Origin: Elusimicrobiales bacterium
GTDB lineage: Bacteria > Elusimicrobiota > Elusimicrobia > Elusimicrobiales > UBA9959
NCBI GenBank assembly: GCA_028688015.1
Contig: JAQTZB010000005.1
Location: 18,561 to 82,560 of the forward strand
DNA length: 64,000 nt
Reading direction: 5' to 3'
Below the pieces are notes generated by a model that saw only the letters and a program-made list of their open reading frames with translations, was not told the DNA's origin and did not search any database. Shown here one piece after another: positions 41,002 to 49,233 of this stretch (the stretch's first letter is position 1; each line of letters opens with the position of its first letter). Position numbers and translations under genes: made by a program.

Positions 41002-41764
41002 GCTGATAAACGGCGCCCGGCTCTACCTCGGCGACGAATTCTGCTTTCACAAACAGCCGGCCTTCTCCGATTTCGAGGCCGCGCGGGAGCTCACCGGCGA
41101 ATACCCGGCGCTGGTCAGCACCCTGCTCACCGAGCCCGCCCTGCAGGCCTACGCCGCGCTGCTGGCCAAGTGCGCAAAAAAAGCGCCGGGCACCGAGCTC
41201 ATCGTCAACGACCTGGGGCTGCTGAATTTCATAGACAAGAACTACCGCGGCCGCTTCAGTATTACCCTGGGCCGGCTGCTCACCTACCTCTTCGATCCCA
41301 AGAACACGCGCGTGCTGGGCTCCAGGTCCGACGCGGGCCTGGCCGGCAAGAAGATGAAGGTCTGGGAGAAAAGCCTGGAGGCCACGCCCACGCCCTACAT
41401 CAAGCGCTTCCTCAAGCGCTACGCCGTGGAACGCGTGGAGACCGACAGCGAGCGCATCTTCCGCAAGTACGCGCTGAACACCAAGGTGAAGCTCTCCTTC
41501 TACTCGCCCATGCGCCTGATGGCCATCACCAGGTTCTGCCCGTACAGGGGCGGCATCTCCCTGGAGTGCAAGCAGCCCTGCGGCTCGCGCAGCCTGGAGA
41601 TCAAGACCCCGCACCTGGACTACCCGCTTTTCTCCAAAGGCAACGCCTATTTCGTTAAGAACAGGCCCATCAAGCACCCGCGGCTCGACCGCACGGTCAG
41701 CGTGCCCTTCGTAAAAAGCTCCGGGCTCAAAGTCCACATGAACGAGGGCTCGCTGCGCGGCTAG
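40946..41764 (+). CDS. U32 family protein B1, UbiV-like cysteine pattern
   Basis: The 272-residue U32-type protein has YLGDEFCFHK (C33) and RFCPYRGGISLECKQPC (C198, C208, C212), which mirrors the four cysteines that hold the 4Fe-4S cluster in E. coli UbiV (C39, C180, C193, C197). In UbiU-UbiV such pairs form heterodimers for oxygen-independent hydroxylation. The role here is not known. It overlaps A1 by 56 bases in another frame. Confidence 0.75.
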   Translation: MEKAIILSPSRLRLPGALELINGARLYLGDEFCFHKQPAFSDFEAARELTGEYPALVSTLLTEPALQAYAALLAKCAKKAPGTELIVNDLGLLNFIDKNYRGRFSITLGRLLTYLFDPKNTRVLGSRSDAGLAGKKMKVWEKSLEATPTPYIKRFLKRYAVERVETDSERIFRKYALNTKVKLSFYSPMRLMAITRFCPYRGGISLECKQPCGSRSLEIKTPHLDYPLFSKGNAYFVKNRPIKHPRLDRTVSVPFVKSSGLKVHMNEGSLRG

Positions 41765-41765
41765 C

Positions 41766-42641
41766 ATGCTGATAACCATAGGCATCAAATCCGCCGACGA
41801 GGCCGACTACTTCCTGCGCAACGGCGCGGACGAGATCTACTTCGGCCCCGCCGTGCCCAGCCACCGGGCCTCCTTCTCGCAGGAAAAAGAGGTGCTCGGC
41901 GCCATCGGGCTGGCGAAAAAAATGGGCAAGCAAAGCCTGCTGGCCCTCAACGAGATCTACTCGCGCGAGCAGTACGACTTCCTGCTCGCCCACGCGCGCC
42001 GCCTGCTGGAGGCGGGCCTGGGCGGCATAGTGGTGCGCGACGTGGCCCTGATCGAGTTCTTCAACAGGCACCGGCTGCGCACCAATTACGTGGCCAGCAT
42101 CATGTGCGCCTCCTTCAACGCACAGGCCATGGAATTCTACCGGGACCTGGGCGTGCGCCGCTTCACCCTGCACAGCCAGGTAATGCCCGAAGACGCCGCC
42201 AAAATGGTCAGGCTCGGCGAGACCATCATGTTCGTGCCCTGCCTCTTCCTCGAGGAGAACATAGTGCCCTTCTGCTTCTTCACCTACCCCGGCGGCGAGG
42301 GCGCGTCCAAGGGCAAGGTGCGGCCCTGTAAGATAAAGTTCAAAGCCGGCGGCAAGGACTACCGCATGGTGGAGTCCAACCTCTATTTCCAGGCCGGCCT
42401 GCTGTACGATTTCCACAAGCTGGGCGTGAAATGGCTGAAGATCCCGCGGCAGCTCAACACTGGCAAGCTGGTGGCCGAGTTCGAGATCACGCGCTTCCTG
42501 AACCTCCTGCTCGAGAAGGGGCTGGACAGGAAAACCTTTATTATCGCGGTGGCGGAGCTGATGACGAGAACGGATTTGAACAAATATGGATCGAGCTATC
42601 TTATTAAGCCCGGGGCTGATCTCCGGGCCCCGCGCGGCTGA
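41766..42641 (+). CDS. U32 family protein A2
   Basis: The 291-residue paralogue of A1 has GADEIYFGPAVPSHR, LALNEIYSREQYDF and FTLHSQVMPEDA aligned with A1 throughout, but several A1 cysteines are lost (PFCFFTYP instead of PYCLCPYP, KIKFKAGG instead of TLKYKCGG). The start is one base after the B1 stop. It too overlaps its B partner by 56 bases. Cysteine loss suggests divergence of cofactor or role after duplication. Confidence 0.75.
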   Translation: MLITIGIKSADEADYFLRNGADEIYFGPAVPSHRASFSQEKEVLGAIGLAKKMGKQSLLALNEIYSREQYDFLLAHARRLLEAGLGGIVVRDVALIEFFNRHRLRTNYVASIMCASFNAQAMEFYRDLGVRRFTLHSQVMPEDAAKMVRLGETIMFVPCLFLEENIVPFCFFTYPGGEGASKGKVRPCKIKFKAGGKDYRMVESNLYFQAGLLYDFHKLGVKWLKIPRQLNTGKLVAEFEITRFLNLLLEKGLDRKTFIIAVAELMTRTDLNKYGSSYLIKPGADLRAPRG

Positions 42642-43458
42642 GCTGGGCAAAGGCGCCACGGTCTACCTGGGCGACGAGTTCTGCATCCACAAGCAGGCGT
42701 CCTTCGCCGATTTCGCCGCCGTGCGGGAGCGCACCGGGAAGAACCCCGTGCTGCTCAGCACCCTGCTGACCGAGCCGGCCTTTGAAAACTACGCCCGGCT
42801 GCTGGCCGACTGCGCCAGGAAAGCCCCCGGCACCGAGATCGTGGTCAACGACGCCGGGCTGCTGCGCTACATAGACAAGAAGTACCGGGGCCGCTTCAGC
42901 CTGACGCTGGGGCGCCTGATGACCTATTTCTTCGATACCAAGCACACCCGGCTGCCGGGCTGCACCCGCCCGCTGCTCTGGGCCGAAGGCAAGGGCGGCT
43001 GTGCCGGCTGCGCGGGGCCGCGCCGGGGCGAGAAGCGCGGCAAGATCTGGGAGACAGAGCTGGACGCCACGCCGCTCGAGTATATCCGGGAATTTTTAAA
43101 GCGCTACGGCGTGAAGCGAGTGGAGACCGACAGCGCCTATATCTTCAAAAAGTACGCGGCAATAAAAGGCGTGAAGCTCTCCTACTACTATCCGCTGCGC
43201 CTGATGGCCATGACCAGGTTCTGCCCTTTCATGGGCGGCATAGCCCAGAAATGCGCCGCCCCCTGCGCCGACAGCCTGGTGAAGCTCGAGACCTGCGAGC
43301 TGGATTACAAGCTTTACTCCAAGGGCAACGCCTACTTCGCAAAGAACCGGCTTTTGAAGCATCCCCGGCTGGACAGGCTGGTGACGCTGCCGACCACGCC
43401 GCTGGCCGGCTTCCGGCCGGTGGCCAACAAATACTCCAGCCCGGACAGGCCGGCTTAA
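42586..43458 (+). CDS. U32 family protein B2, UbiV-like cysteine pattern
   Basis: The 290-residue paralogue of B1 keeps all four UbiV-type cysteines (C33 in YLGDEFCIHK; C213, C223, C227 in RFCPFMGGIAQKCAAPC). It has an added insert around 126-148 with three more cysteines (C126, C139, C142; GGCAGCAGP) that B1 lacks. It starts 56 bases before the A2 stop, the same overlap as in the first pair. Confidence 0.75.
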   Translation: MDRAILLSPGLISGPRAAELGKGATVYLGDEFCIHKQASFADFAAVRERTGKNPVLLSTLLTEPAFENYARLLADCARKAPGTEIVVNDAGLLRYIDKKYRGRFSLTLGRLMTYFFDTKHTRLPGCTRPLLWAEGKGGCAGCAGPRRGEKRGKIWETELDATPLEYIREFLKRYGVKRVETDSAYIFKKYAAIKGVKLSYYYPLRLMAMTRFCPFMGGIAQKCAAPCADSLVKLETCELDYKLYSKGNAYFAKNRLLKHPRLDRLVTLPTTPLAGFRPVANKYSSPDRPA

Positions 43459-43502
43459 ACCGCGTTATTTTTTGGAAAGAAAGTCCCGGCGCTGCCGCGG
43501 GC

Positions 43503-44480
43503 TCAGGCCTTATTTCTGTGGTAGGTCAGCGCCGCGCTGAACAGCGGGGCCAGGCCCAGCATGTTGATATCTTCCTTGTACTTGGAAGCGGCGTAGGCGG
43601 CTTCCACGCCTTTCTTCAGGGTCAGCACCCGCCGCACGTCGTCGAACAGATACTTCACCGAACCTTCCGAGTGACTGAAACAGGCGCGGTCGAAACCCAG
43701 CTTCTTGAAATTCCGGATGAACAGTGGCACCTCGTGTATGTTCTCGGGCACGATGGTCATGTGCCCCTTCATCAGCACGCTGCGGCCCAGGGCCTTGCTG
43801 TATTTCCTGACATTTTTTATCCCGCGCATCACCCGCTCCCACTTGGACCCGACATTCACCACCTCGTGGGTCTTCTTGGTCGCGCCGTTGAGAGAGATGT
43901 AGAGAAACAGCGAATGGCGGGCTACCTTGCGGGCCCACTCGTCGCTTATCAGCGTGCCGTTGGAGATAAACGAAACTTTCTTACCCTGCGCTACGGCGTA
44001 GTCGAAAAATTCCCGGCCCTCTTTAATAAAGAGCGGCTCTCCGCCCACCAGCTCTATGCCCTCGAAGGGCCGCAGGTCCAATTTTTTCAGGAGCTCCATG
44101 CCAAGGACCTTCATGTTGCGGTGGTCCTGCACGCACATCACGCATTTTATGTTGCACGGCTCGCCCAGGCGCACGGTCAGGATCTTGACGCCCTCGTACG
44201 GGGCGGTCAGGGGCCGCGGCGGGGGCGGCGGCAGGGCGGCTTTATGCAGGAGGTGGCAGCGCGCGTAACAGCTCAGCGCGCCGTTAAGGGACTCCTTGCG
44301 CATCTTCCGGACAGGGGCCGCGTTCCAGATCTTGCGCAGCGGCGCGTCGTGGATATTGCCGAACGACTGCGCGCACGAGCAGCAGCAGGCGTAAACCTTG
44401 CCGTGCTGGTCTATGCCTATCTCGTCCCAGAGCTTGGGACAATAGGTGCTGCCTGGTACCGGGCCTTTAGCGTGTTTCAT
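43503..44480 (-). CDS. Radical SAM protein with N-terminal SPASM-like domain
   Basis: The 325-residue product has an unusual order. A cysteine-rich SPASM-like segment is at the N terminus (C14 in TYCPKLW, then ACCCSC at 31-36, then CYARC at 71-75). A proline run and the radical SAM core follow with CNIKCVMC (C109, C113, C116), VGGEPLF and a partial barrel. In most SPASM proteins this module is C-terminal. The gene is convergent with the U32 cluster. The substrate is unknown. Confidence 0.8.
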   Translation of the reverse strand: MKHAKGPVPGSTYCPKLWDEIGIDQHGKVYACCCSCAQSFGNIHDAPLRKIWNAAPVRKMRKESLNGALSCYARCHLLHKAALPPPPPRPLTAPYEGVKILTVRLGEPCNIKCVMCVQDHRNMKVLGMELLKKLDLRPFEGIELVGGEPLFIKEGREFFDYAVAQGKKVSFISNGTLISDEWARKVARHSLFLYISLNGATKKTHEVVNVGSKWERVMRGIKNVRKYSKALGRSVLMKGHMTIVPENIHEVPLFIRNFKKLGFDRACFSHSEGSVKYLFDDVRRVLTLKKGVEAAYAASKYKEDINMLGLAPLFSAALTYHRNKA

Positions 44481-44582
44481 GCGATATTCCAGTCGCCGTG
44501 CCGGAGAAAACTCTTGCGTTACAGTAATAATAACAAAAAAGTTATCCGGCGGCCGAGTCAGGAAGACAGGAAGCAGCGCTCC

Positions 44583-45470
44583 CTACTTGTCGGGGTGGAA
44601 TTTGTCGTGGGCTTTCTTGAGGTCGCCCTTGTCCACGTGGGCGTAGATCTGGGTGGTGTTAAGGCTGGCGTGGCCGAGCATCTCCTGCACGGAGCGCAGA
44701 TCGGCGCCGCCCTGCACCAGGTGGCTGGCGAAGGTATGGCGGAACAGGTGCGGGTGCGGCTTTATCTCCACCCCCGCTTCGCGGCCGAAAGTCACTATGT
44801 CCTTCCACATCTGCACGCGGCTGAGCTTCTTCCCGGAGCGGTTCACGAACAGCTCGTCGTCCACGGCCTGCCCGCCGAACTTCTGCTGCCGCGAGGACAG
44901 GTATTCCTTCAAACGGCCCAGGGCCGCGGCATTGACCGGCACCAGCCGCTCTTTCGCGCCCTTGCCGAATACCCGCAGCCAGCCCTGCTGGAAATTCACC
45001 GACTCCAGCCGCAGGCCCAGCAGTTCGGACACGCGGATGCCGCTGGCGTAAAGCAGCTCAACGGCGGCGGCGGCCCGCAGCTTGGCGAAGGCAACGCCCG
45101 CGGGATAGCTGAGGAGTATTTCCATTTCCCGCCGGGCCAGGAAGCGCGGCACCTTGCGGGGCAGCCGCGGCGCGCGGAAATTGGAGGTGGGATCTTTCTG
45201 GGCTTTGCCCTCCAGCCGCAGGTAGCGGTAGAAGGCCCGCAGGGCCTCCGTCTTCCTGAAGATGGAGGCCGGGCCCAGGCCCTTGTCTTTCTTCAGACTC
45301 CAGAGGTAGCCCTCTACGAAAGGCGGCTCCGCCAGGGCGGGGTCGGTCTTCCTGGCCTCGCAATAGGCCAGGAAGGCTTCGACGTCCCCGGAGTAGGCCA
45401 GGCAGGTGTTCTTTGCCAGGCCCCGCTCCATACCGAGGTGCCGTGAGAAATCCGCGGCTAAAGGGCGCAT
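44583..45470 (-). CDS. xerD: Tyrosine recombinase, XerD-like
   Basis: The 295-residue integrase-family enzyme has the full catalytic set R146 (SGIRVSELL), K170 (GKGAKERL), H241-x-x-R244 (HLFRHTFASH), H267 (LGHASL) and Y276 (TQIYAHV). Length and N-terminal SAM-like domain fit XerC/XerD, which resolve chromosome dimers at dif. Its ATG directly follows the recA stop, so recA-xerD form an operon. No att sites or phage genes are near. Confidence 0.9.
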   Translation of the reverse strand: MRPLAADFSRHLGMERGLAKNTCLAYSGDVEAFLAYCEARKTDPALAEPPFVEGYLWSLKKDKGLGPASIFRKTEALRAFYRYLRLEGKAQKDPTSNFRAPRLPRKVPRFLARREMEILLSYPAGVAFAKLRAAAAVELLYASGIRVSELLGLRLESVNFQQGWLRVFGKGAKERLVPVNAAALGRLKEYLSSRQQKFGGQAVDDELFVNRSGKKLSRVQMWKDIVTFGREAGVEIKPHPHLFRHTFASHLVQGGADLRSVQEMLGHASLNTTQIYAHVDKGDLKKAHDKFHPDK

Positions 45471-46559
<1,089 letters not shown>

Positions 46560-46609
46560 TGTGTGTCTCCTCCGTGATTTAAATTCTTCCCTGATAGTCT
46601 AGCAGGCCA

Positions 46610-46631
46610 TCCCGACAAGGGCGTGTCGGGA
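46610..46631. promoter_or_regulatory. Perfect inverted repeat in recA leader
   Basis: TCCCGACA-N6-TGTCGGGA lies between the recA promoter and its start codon, so it is transcribed as an eight-pair hairpin. It could be an operator or an RNA element. Confidence 0.6.
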
Positions 46632-46721
46632 ACTTTCCGGCCAGAAAATATTTTTTAAGGCCGCCCGGTGCTGTTTGTTATGTTAACATTTATTTCCCAA
46701 TTACAGCACTCCTGCCTGTTT

Positions 46722-46750
46722 AGTATAGATGATTTCCGTCCATCTGTCAA
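46722..46750 (-). promoter_or_regulatory. recA promoter
   Basis: On the minus strand TTGACA, a 17-base spacer and TATACT form a near-consensus sigma-70 promoter, with RNA starting near 46715. Confidence 0.85.
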
Positions 46751-46764
46751 GTATTAAGGAGGTA

Positions 46765-46793
46765 TTGACTTTACCGGCTTAATATATTATCCT
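46765..46793 (+). promoter_or_regulatory. Promoter of LexA-like gene, leaderless
   Basis: TTGACT, 17 bases and TATCCT are followed by six bases and the ATG. GGTA-N7-TACC (46761-46775) overlaps the -35 and could be an operator, but its arms are only four bases. Confidence 0.6.
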
Positions 46794-46799
46794 TTATAT

Positions 46800-47456
46800 A
46801 TGCACCCCATACAAGAAAAGCTGCTTCACCTCTCCAAAGAGCGCAACCTGGCCCAGGTCAGCCTGCGCGAGATGGCCGCCGCCATCGGCATGCCGGCGGA
46901 ATCCCCCCAGAAAATAAAGCACCATCTTCAGCAGCTAGAGAAAAAAGGCTTCTTCACCATAGACCGCTCGCACGGCCTGATGGAAAAGGCCAAGCTGCTG
47001 CCCGGCCTCGTGAGCGGCCTGCTGACCGAGGCCTCCTCCCTTTTCTCCATACCTATAGTAGGCACGGCCAACTGCGGCCCGGCCACGCTCTACGCCGAGC
47101 AGAACTTCGAGGGCTTCCTGCGCGTCTCAGGGCGGCTGCTGGGCCGCTCCAGCCCGGCGGGCCTTTACGCTATAAAGACCAACGGCTCGTCCATGAACCG
47201 CGCCGAGATCGGCGGCAAGAAGATAGAGGACGGCGACTACGTGGTGATAGACAGCGGCCGCCGCGAGCCCGCCAACAACGACATCGTGCTGGCCATCATA
47301 GACAACAAGGCCACCATCAAGCGCTTCATCGACGACCGCGCCAACGGCCAGGTGATCCTGAAGGCCGACTCTTCGTACGACTACGAGCCCATCTACCTGC
47401 ACCCCGACGACGACTTCCTGATAAACGGCAAGGCCGTCGCCGTCATCAAGCACTGA
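46800..47456 (+). CDS. LexA-like self-cleaving repressor
   Basis: The 218-residue product has an N-terminal helix-turn-helix region (about 1-65, QVSLREMAAAIGMP) and a C-terminal S24 peptidase domain. Catalytic Ser131 (NGSSMN) and Lys174 (TIKRF) are present. The cleavage site reads NCGP, so scission would be Cys92-Gly93 as in UmuD rather than Ala-Gly as in classical LexA. Divergence from recA supports an SOS repressor role. A downstream 91-residue gene lies 23 bases away. Confidence 0.82.
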   Translation: MHPIQEKLLHLSKERNLAQVSLREMAAAIGMPAESPQKIKHHLQQLEKKGFFTIDRSHGLMEKAKLLPGLVSGLLTEASSLFSIPIVGTANCGPATLYAEQNFEGFLRVSGRLLGRSSPAGLYAIKTNGSSMNRAEIGGKKIEDGDYVVIDSGRREPANNDIVLAIIDNKATIKRFIDDRANGQVILKADSSYDYEPIYLHPDDDFLINGKAVAVIKH

Positions 47457-47479
47457 CATTCTTAAAGGAGGGACCGCGT

Positions 47480-47755
47480 ATGATGAACAACTGGAGCAAG
47501 ATAGAACTGCTGGCCAAATTCCGCGACATCCACCGCAGCAACCCGGGGGTGACCTTCCAGATCACGACCCGGGGAGACAGCGCCGTCCCCAACCGGATCA
47601 ACCGTTATGTCAGGGACGCGGGCTCCGTCTCGATGAACTGCAAAGGCATCCGCCTGGCAGGCAACGGGCATAATTTCGGGGAGACCATCAACTACGCGGA
47701 GACCCTGGGGATCTCCTACACCCTGCCGAACAATACGCATCACAGGCTCTATTAG
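47480..47755 (+). CDS. Hypothetical 91-aa protein
   Basis: AGGAGGG precedes the ATG at good spacing. The product contains KIELLAKFRDIHRSNPG and ends in NNTHHRLY. It has no membrane segment. I do not recognise a family. Its position after the LexA-like gene and before a terminator suggests cotranscription, perhaps SOS-linked. Confidence 0.65.
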   Translation: MMNNWSKIELLAKFRDIHRSNPGVTFQITTRGDSAVPNRINRYVRDAGSVSMNCKGIRLAGNGHNFGETINYAETLGISYTLPNNTHHRLY

Positions 47756-47772
47756 TTTCCCGGCAAACCAGC

Positions 47773-47802
47773 CCCCCCGGCCTCCCGGGGGGTTTTGTTT
47801 TC
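47773..47802 (+). terminator. Intrinsic terminator
   Basis: CCCCCCGG/CCGGGGGG with a short loop is followed by TTTTGTTTT. Confidence 0.9.
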
Positions 47803-47857
47803 AGCCGGCGCCGGCGAAGGAAATATTTCGCTTGCCCAAGGAGCCGTTTTTAGGTTT

Positions 47858-47875
47858 AATTGACTGTAGTCAATT
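47858..47875. promoter_or_regulatory. Palindromic operator candidate
   Basis: AATTGACTGTAGTCAATT has perfect eight-base arms around GT. It lies 15 bases before the protease ATG and just ahead of its GGAG site. A bound repressor would block expression, but the regulator is unknown. Confidence 0.6.
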
Positions 47876-47890
47876 GACCGGAGGCAACAC

Positions 47891-48838
47891 ATGAAGAAAC
47901 TCTCCCTCTTAACCGCGGTACTCGCCCTCAGCGCCGGCGCCGCTTTCGCCAGCGACAAGGTAATTTACGGCGCGGACGACCGCCTGGACATCTACCAGGT
48001 CACCGACGCCAAGCTGCTGAAGCTGGCCGACTCCACCGTGGGCCTGTTCCAGGGCTCGGACGTCTACCTCAGCGGCGACAAAGCCCACCTGACCACCGAA
48101 TCCTACGCCGACGGCTACGGCCTCTGCAAGGAAGAGCCCTTCTACGAGCAGAACACCGGCGCCTTCTGCTCCGGCTCGCTGGTCGCCCCCGACGTCATCA
48201 TGACCGCCGGCCACTGCGTTAAGAGCGAGTCCGCCTGCGCCGACACCAAGTTCGTGTTCGGCTTCGCCGTCACCCAGAAGGGCGTAACGCCCTCCCAGGT
48301 GCCCGCCTCCGAAGTTTACTCCTGCGCGCAGCTTATCGGCCGCGAGCAGGTGGGCACCGGCGCCGACTGGGCCCTGATCCGCCTGGACCGCAAGGTCGCC
48401 AACCACGTGCCGCTCAAGTACGACGCCGGCGACGCCGTTAAGAACGGCGACCCGCTGGTGGTCATCGGCCACCCGGCCGGCCTGCCCACCAAGGTGGCCG
48501 GCGGCGCCACCGTGCGCGACGCCTCGCCCAAGGGCTACTTCGTGGCCAACCTCGACACCTACGGCGGCAACTCGGGCAGCGCCGTGTTCAACGCCAAGAC
48601 CGGCGTGATCGTGGGTATCCTGGTGCGCGGCGAGAACGACTACGTCTACAAGGACGACTGCCGCGTCTCCAACGTGTGTCCCTCCACCGGCTGCCGCGGC
48701 GAGGACGTGACCAAGCTGTCCTCCGTCACTTCCCCCTTCAGCAAGACCGCGCAGGCCAGGCCCGAGGCTTCCGAGCCGATGGCCAAGGCCTCCCCGGCCT
48801 TTGAAATGCTGCGGTCCGTGGCGCCCGAACTTAACTAG
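47891..48838 (+). CDS. Secreted trypsin-like serine protease (S1)
   Basis: The 315-residue product has a signal peptide ending near AFAS. The catalytic triad is His108 (TAGHC), Asp159 (DWALI) and Ser228 (GGNSGS). Several cysteines (79, 93, 109, 116, 145 and later) suggest disulfides. A C-terminal tail of about 40 residues is unstructured. It starts with GGAG at proper spacing, downstream of a palindromic operator candidate, and ends before a strong terminator. Confidence 0.92.
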   Translation: MKKLSLLTAVLALSAGAAFASDKVIYGADDRLDIYQVTDAKLLKLADSTVGLFQGSDVYLSGDKAHLTTESYADGYGLCKEEPFYEQNTGAFCSGSLVAPDVIMTAGHCVKSESACADTKFVFGFAVTQKGVTPSQVPASEVYSCAQLIGREQVGTGADWALIRLDRKVANHVPLKYDAGDAVKNGDPLVVIGHPAGLPTKVAGGATVRDASPKGYFVANLDTYGGNSGSAVFNAKTGVIVGILVRGENDYVYKDDCRVSNVCPSTGCRGEDVTKLSSVTSPFSKTAQARPEASEPMAKASPAFEMLRSVAPELN

Positions 48839-48853
48839 TTCTCCGCGCACAGT

Positions 48854-48885
48854 AAAAAACCCCGGCCGAAACCGGGGTTTTTTAT
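48854..48885 (+). terminator. Strong intrinsic terminator
   Basis: AAAAAACCCCGG/CCGGGGTTTTTT with a six-base loop sits 15 bases after the protease stop. Confidence 0.93.
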
Positions 48886-48912
48886 TTTACAGGAAAGGCC
48901 GGGAGCATTCGC

Positions 48913-48928
48913 TGGCATATAAATTGCT
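48913..48928 (+). promoter_or_regulatory. Sigma-54 promoter candidate
   Basis: TGGCATATAAATTGCT has the invariant GG and GC with ten bases between. RNA would start near 48939, and TGGAGGAAT then precedes the ATG at 48968. Confidence 0.6.
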
Positions 48929-48967
48929 CTATTCTGTTCAACGTTCACTTTTTGTTTCTGGAGGAAT

Positions 48968-49201
48968 ATGGATATTGGATCTGCTGGTATGACAGGAATA
49001 TCGATGCTGGCCAACATAAGCTACGCCGGCATGCTGGCTCAGAACAACCCGGACAGGGTCTGGCGCATCATTTCTTTCATCTTCGGCCTGCCAGGCACCG
49101 TGGTTAGCGCCTTAGCCGTAAAGGAAGGTTCCATGCGCGCCTACGGCATAGACCTGCGCCCCGGCGCCGCACCCATCATAGATAACAAGCCGCAGCCGTA
49201 A
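48968..49201 (+). CDS. Small membrane protein, 77 aa
   Basis: The product has a Gly/Ala/Met-rich N-terminal segment, then a hydrophobic helix around 35-52 (IISFIFGLPGTVVSALAV), then a polar tail ending NKPQP. The ribosome site GGAGGA is strong. The family is unrecognised. It is the only gene downstream of a well-formed sigma-54-type promoter in this window. Confidence 0.6.
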   Translation: MDIGSAGMTGISMLANISYAGMLAQNNPDRVWRIISFIFGLPGTVVSALAVKEGSMRAYGIDLRPGAAPIIDNKPQP

Positions 49202-49233
49202 GCCGCGCGAATTCCGAAATTCCGGGCCGGCGG

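Noticed and set aside
40946-42641. U32 overlaps as sequencing frameshifts
   Set aside because: Both pairs show the same 56-base overlap, and both partners keep their expected ends, which argues for real overlapping genes.
44583-45470. Tyrosine recombinase as sign of a mobile island
   Set aside because: It is directly linked to recA, has XerD length and motifs, and there are no att repeats or phage genes, so a housekeeping dimer-resolution role is more likely.
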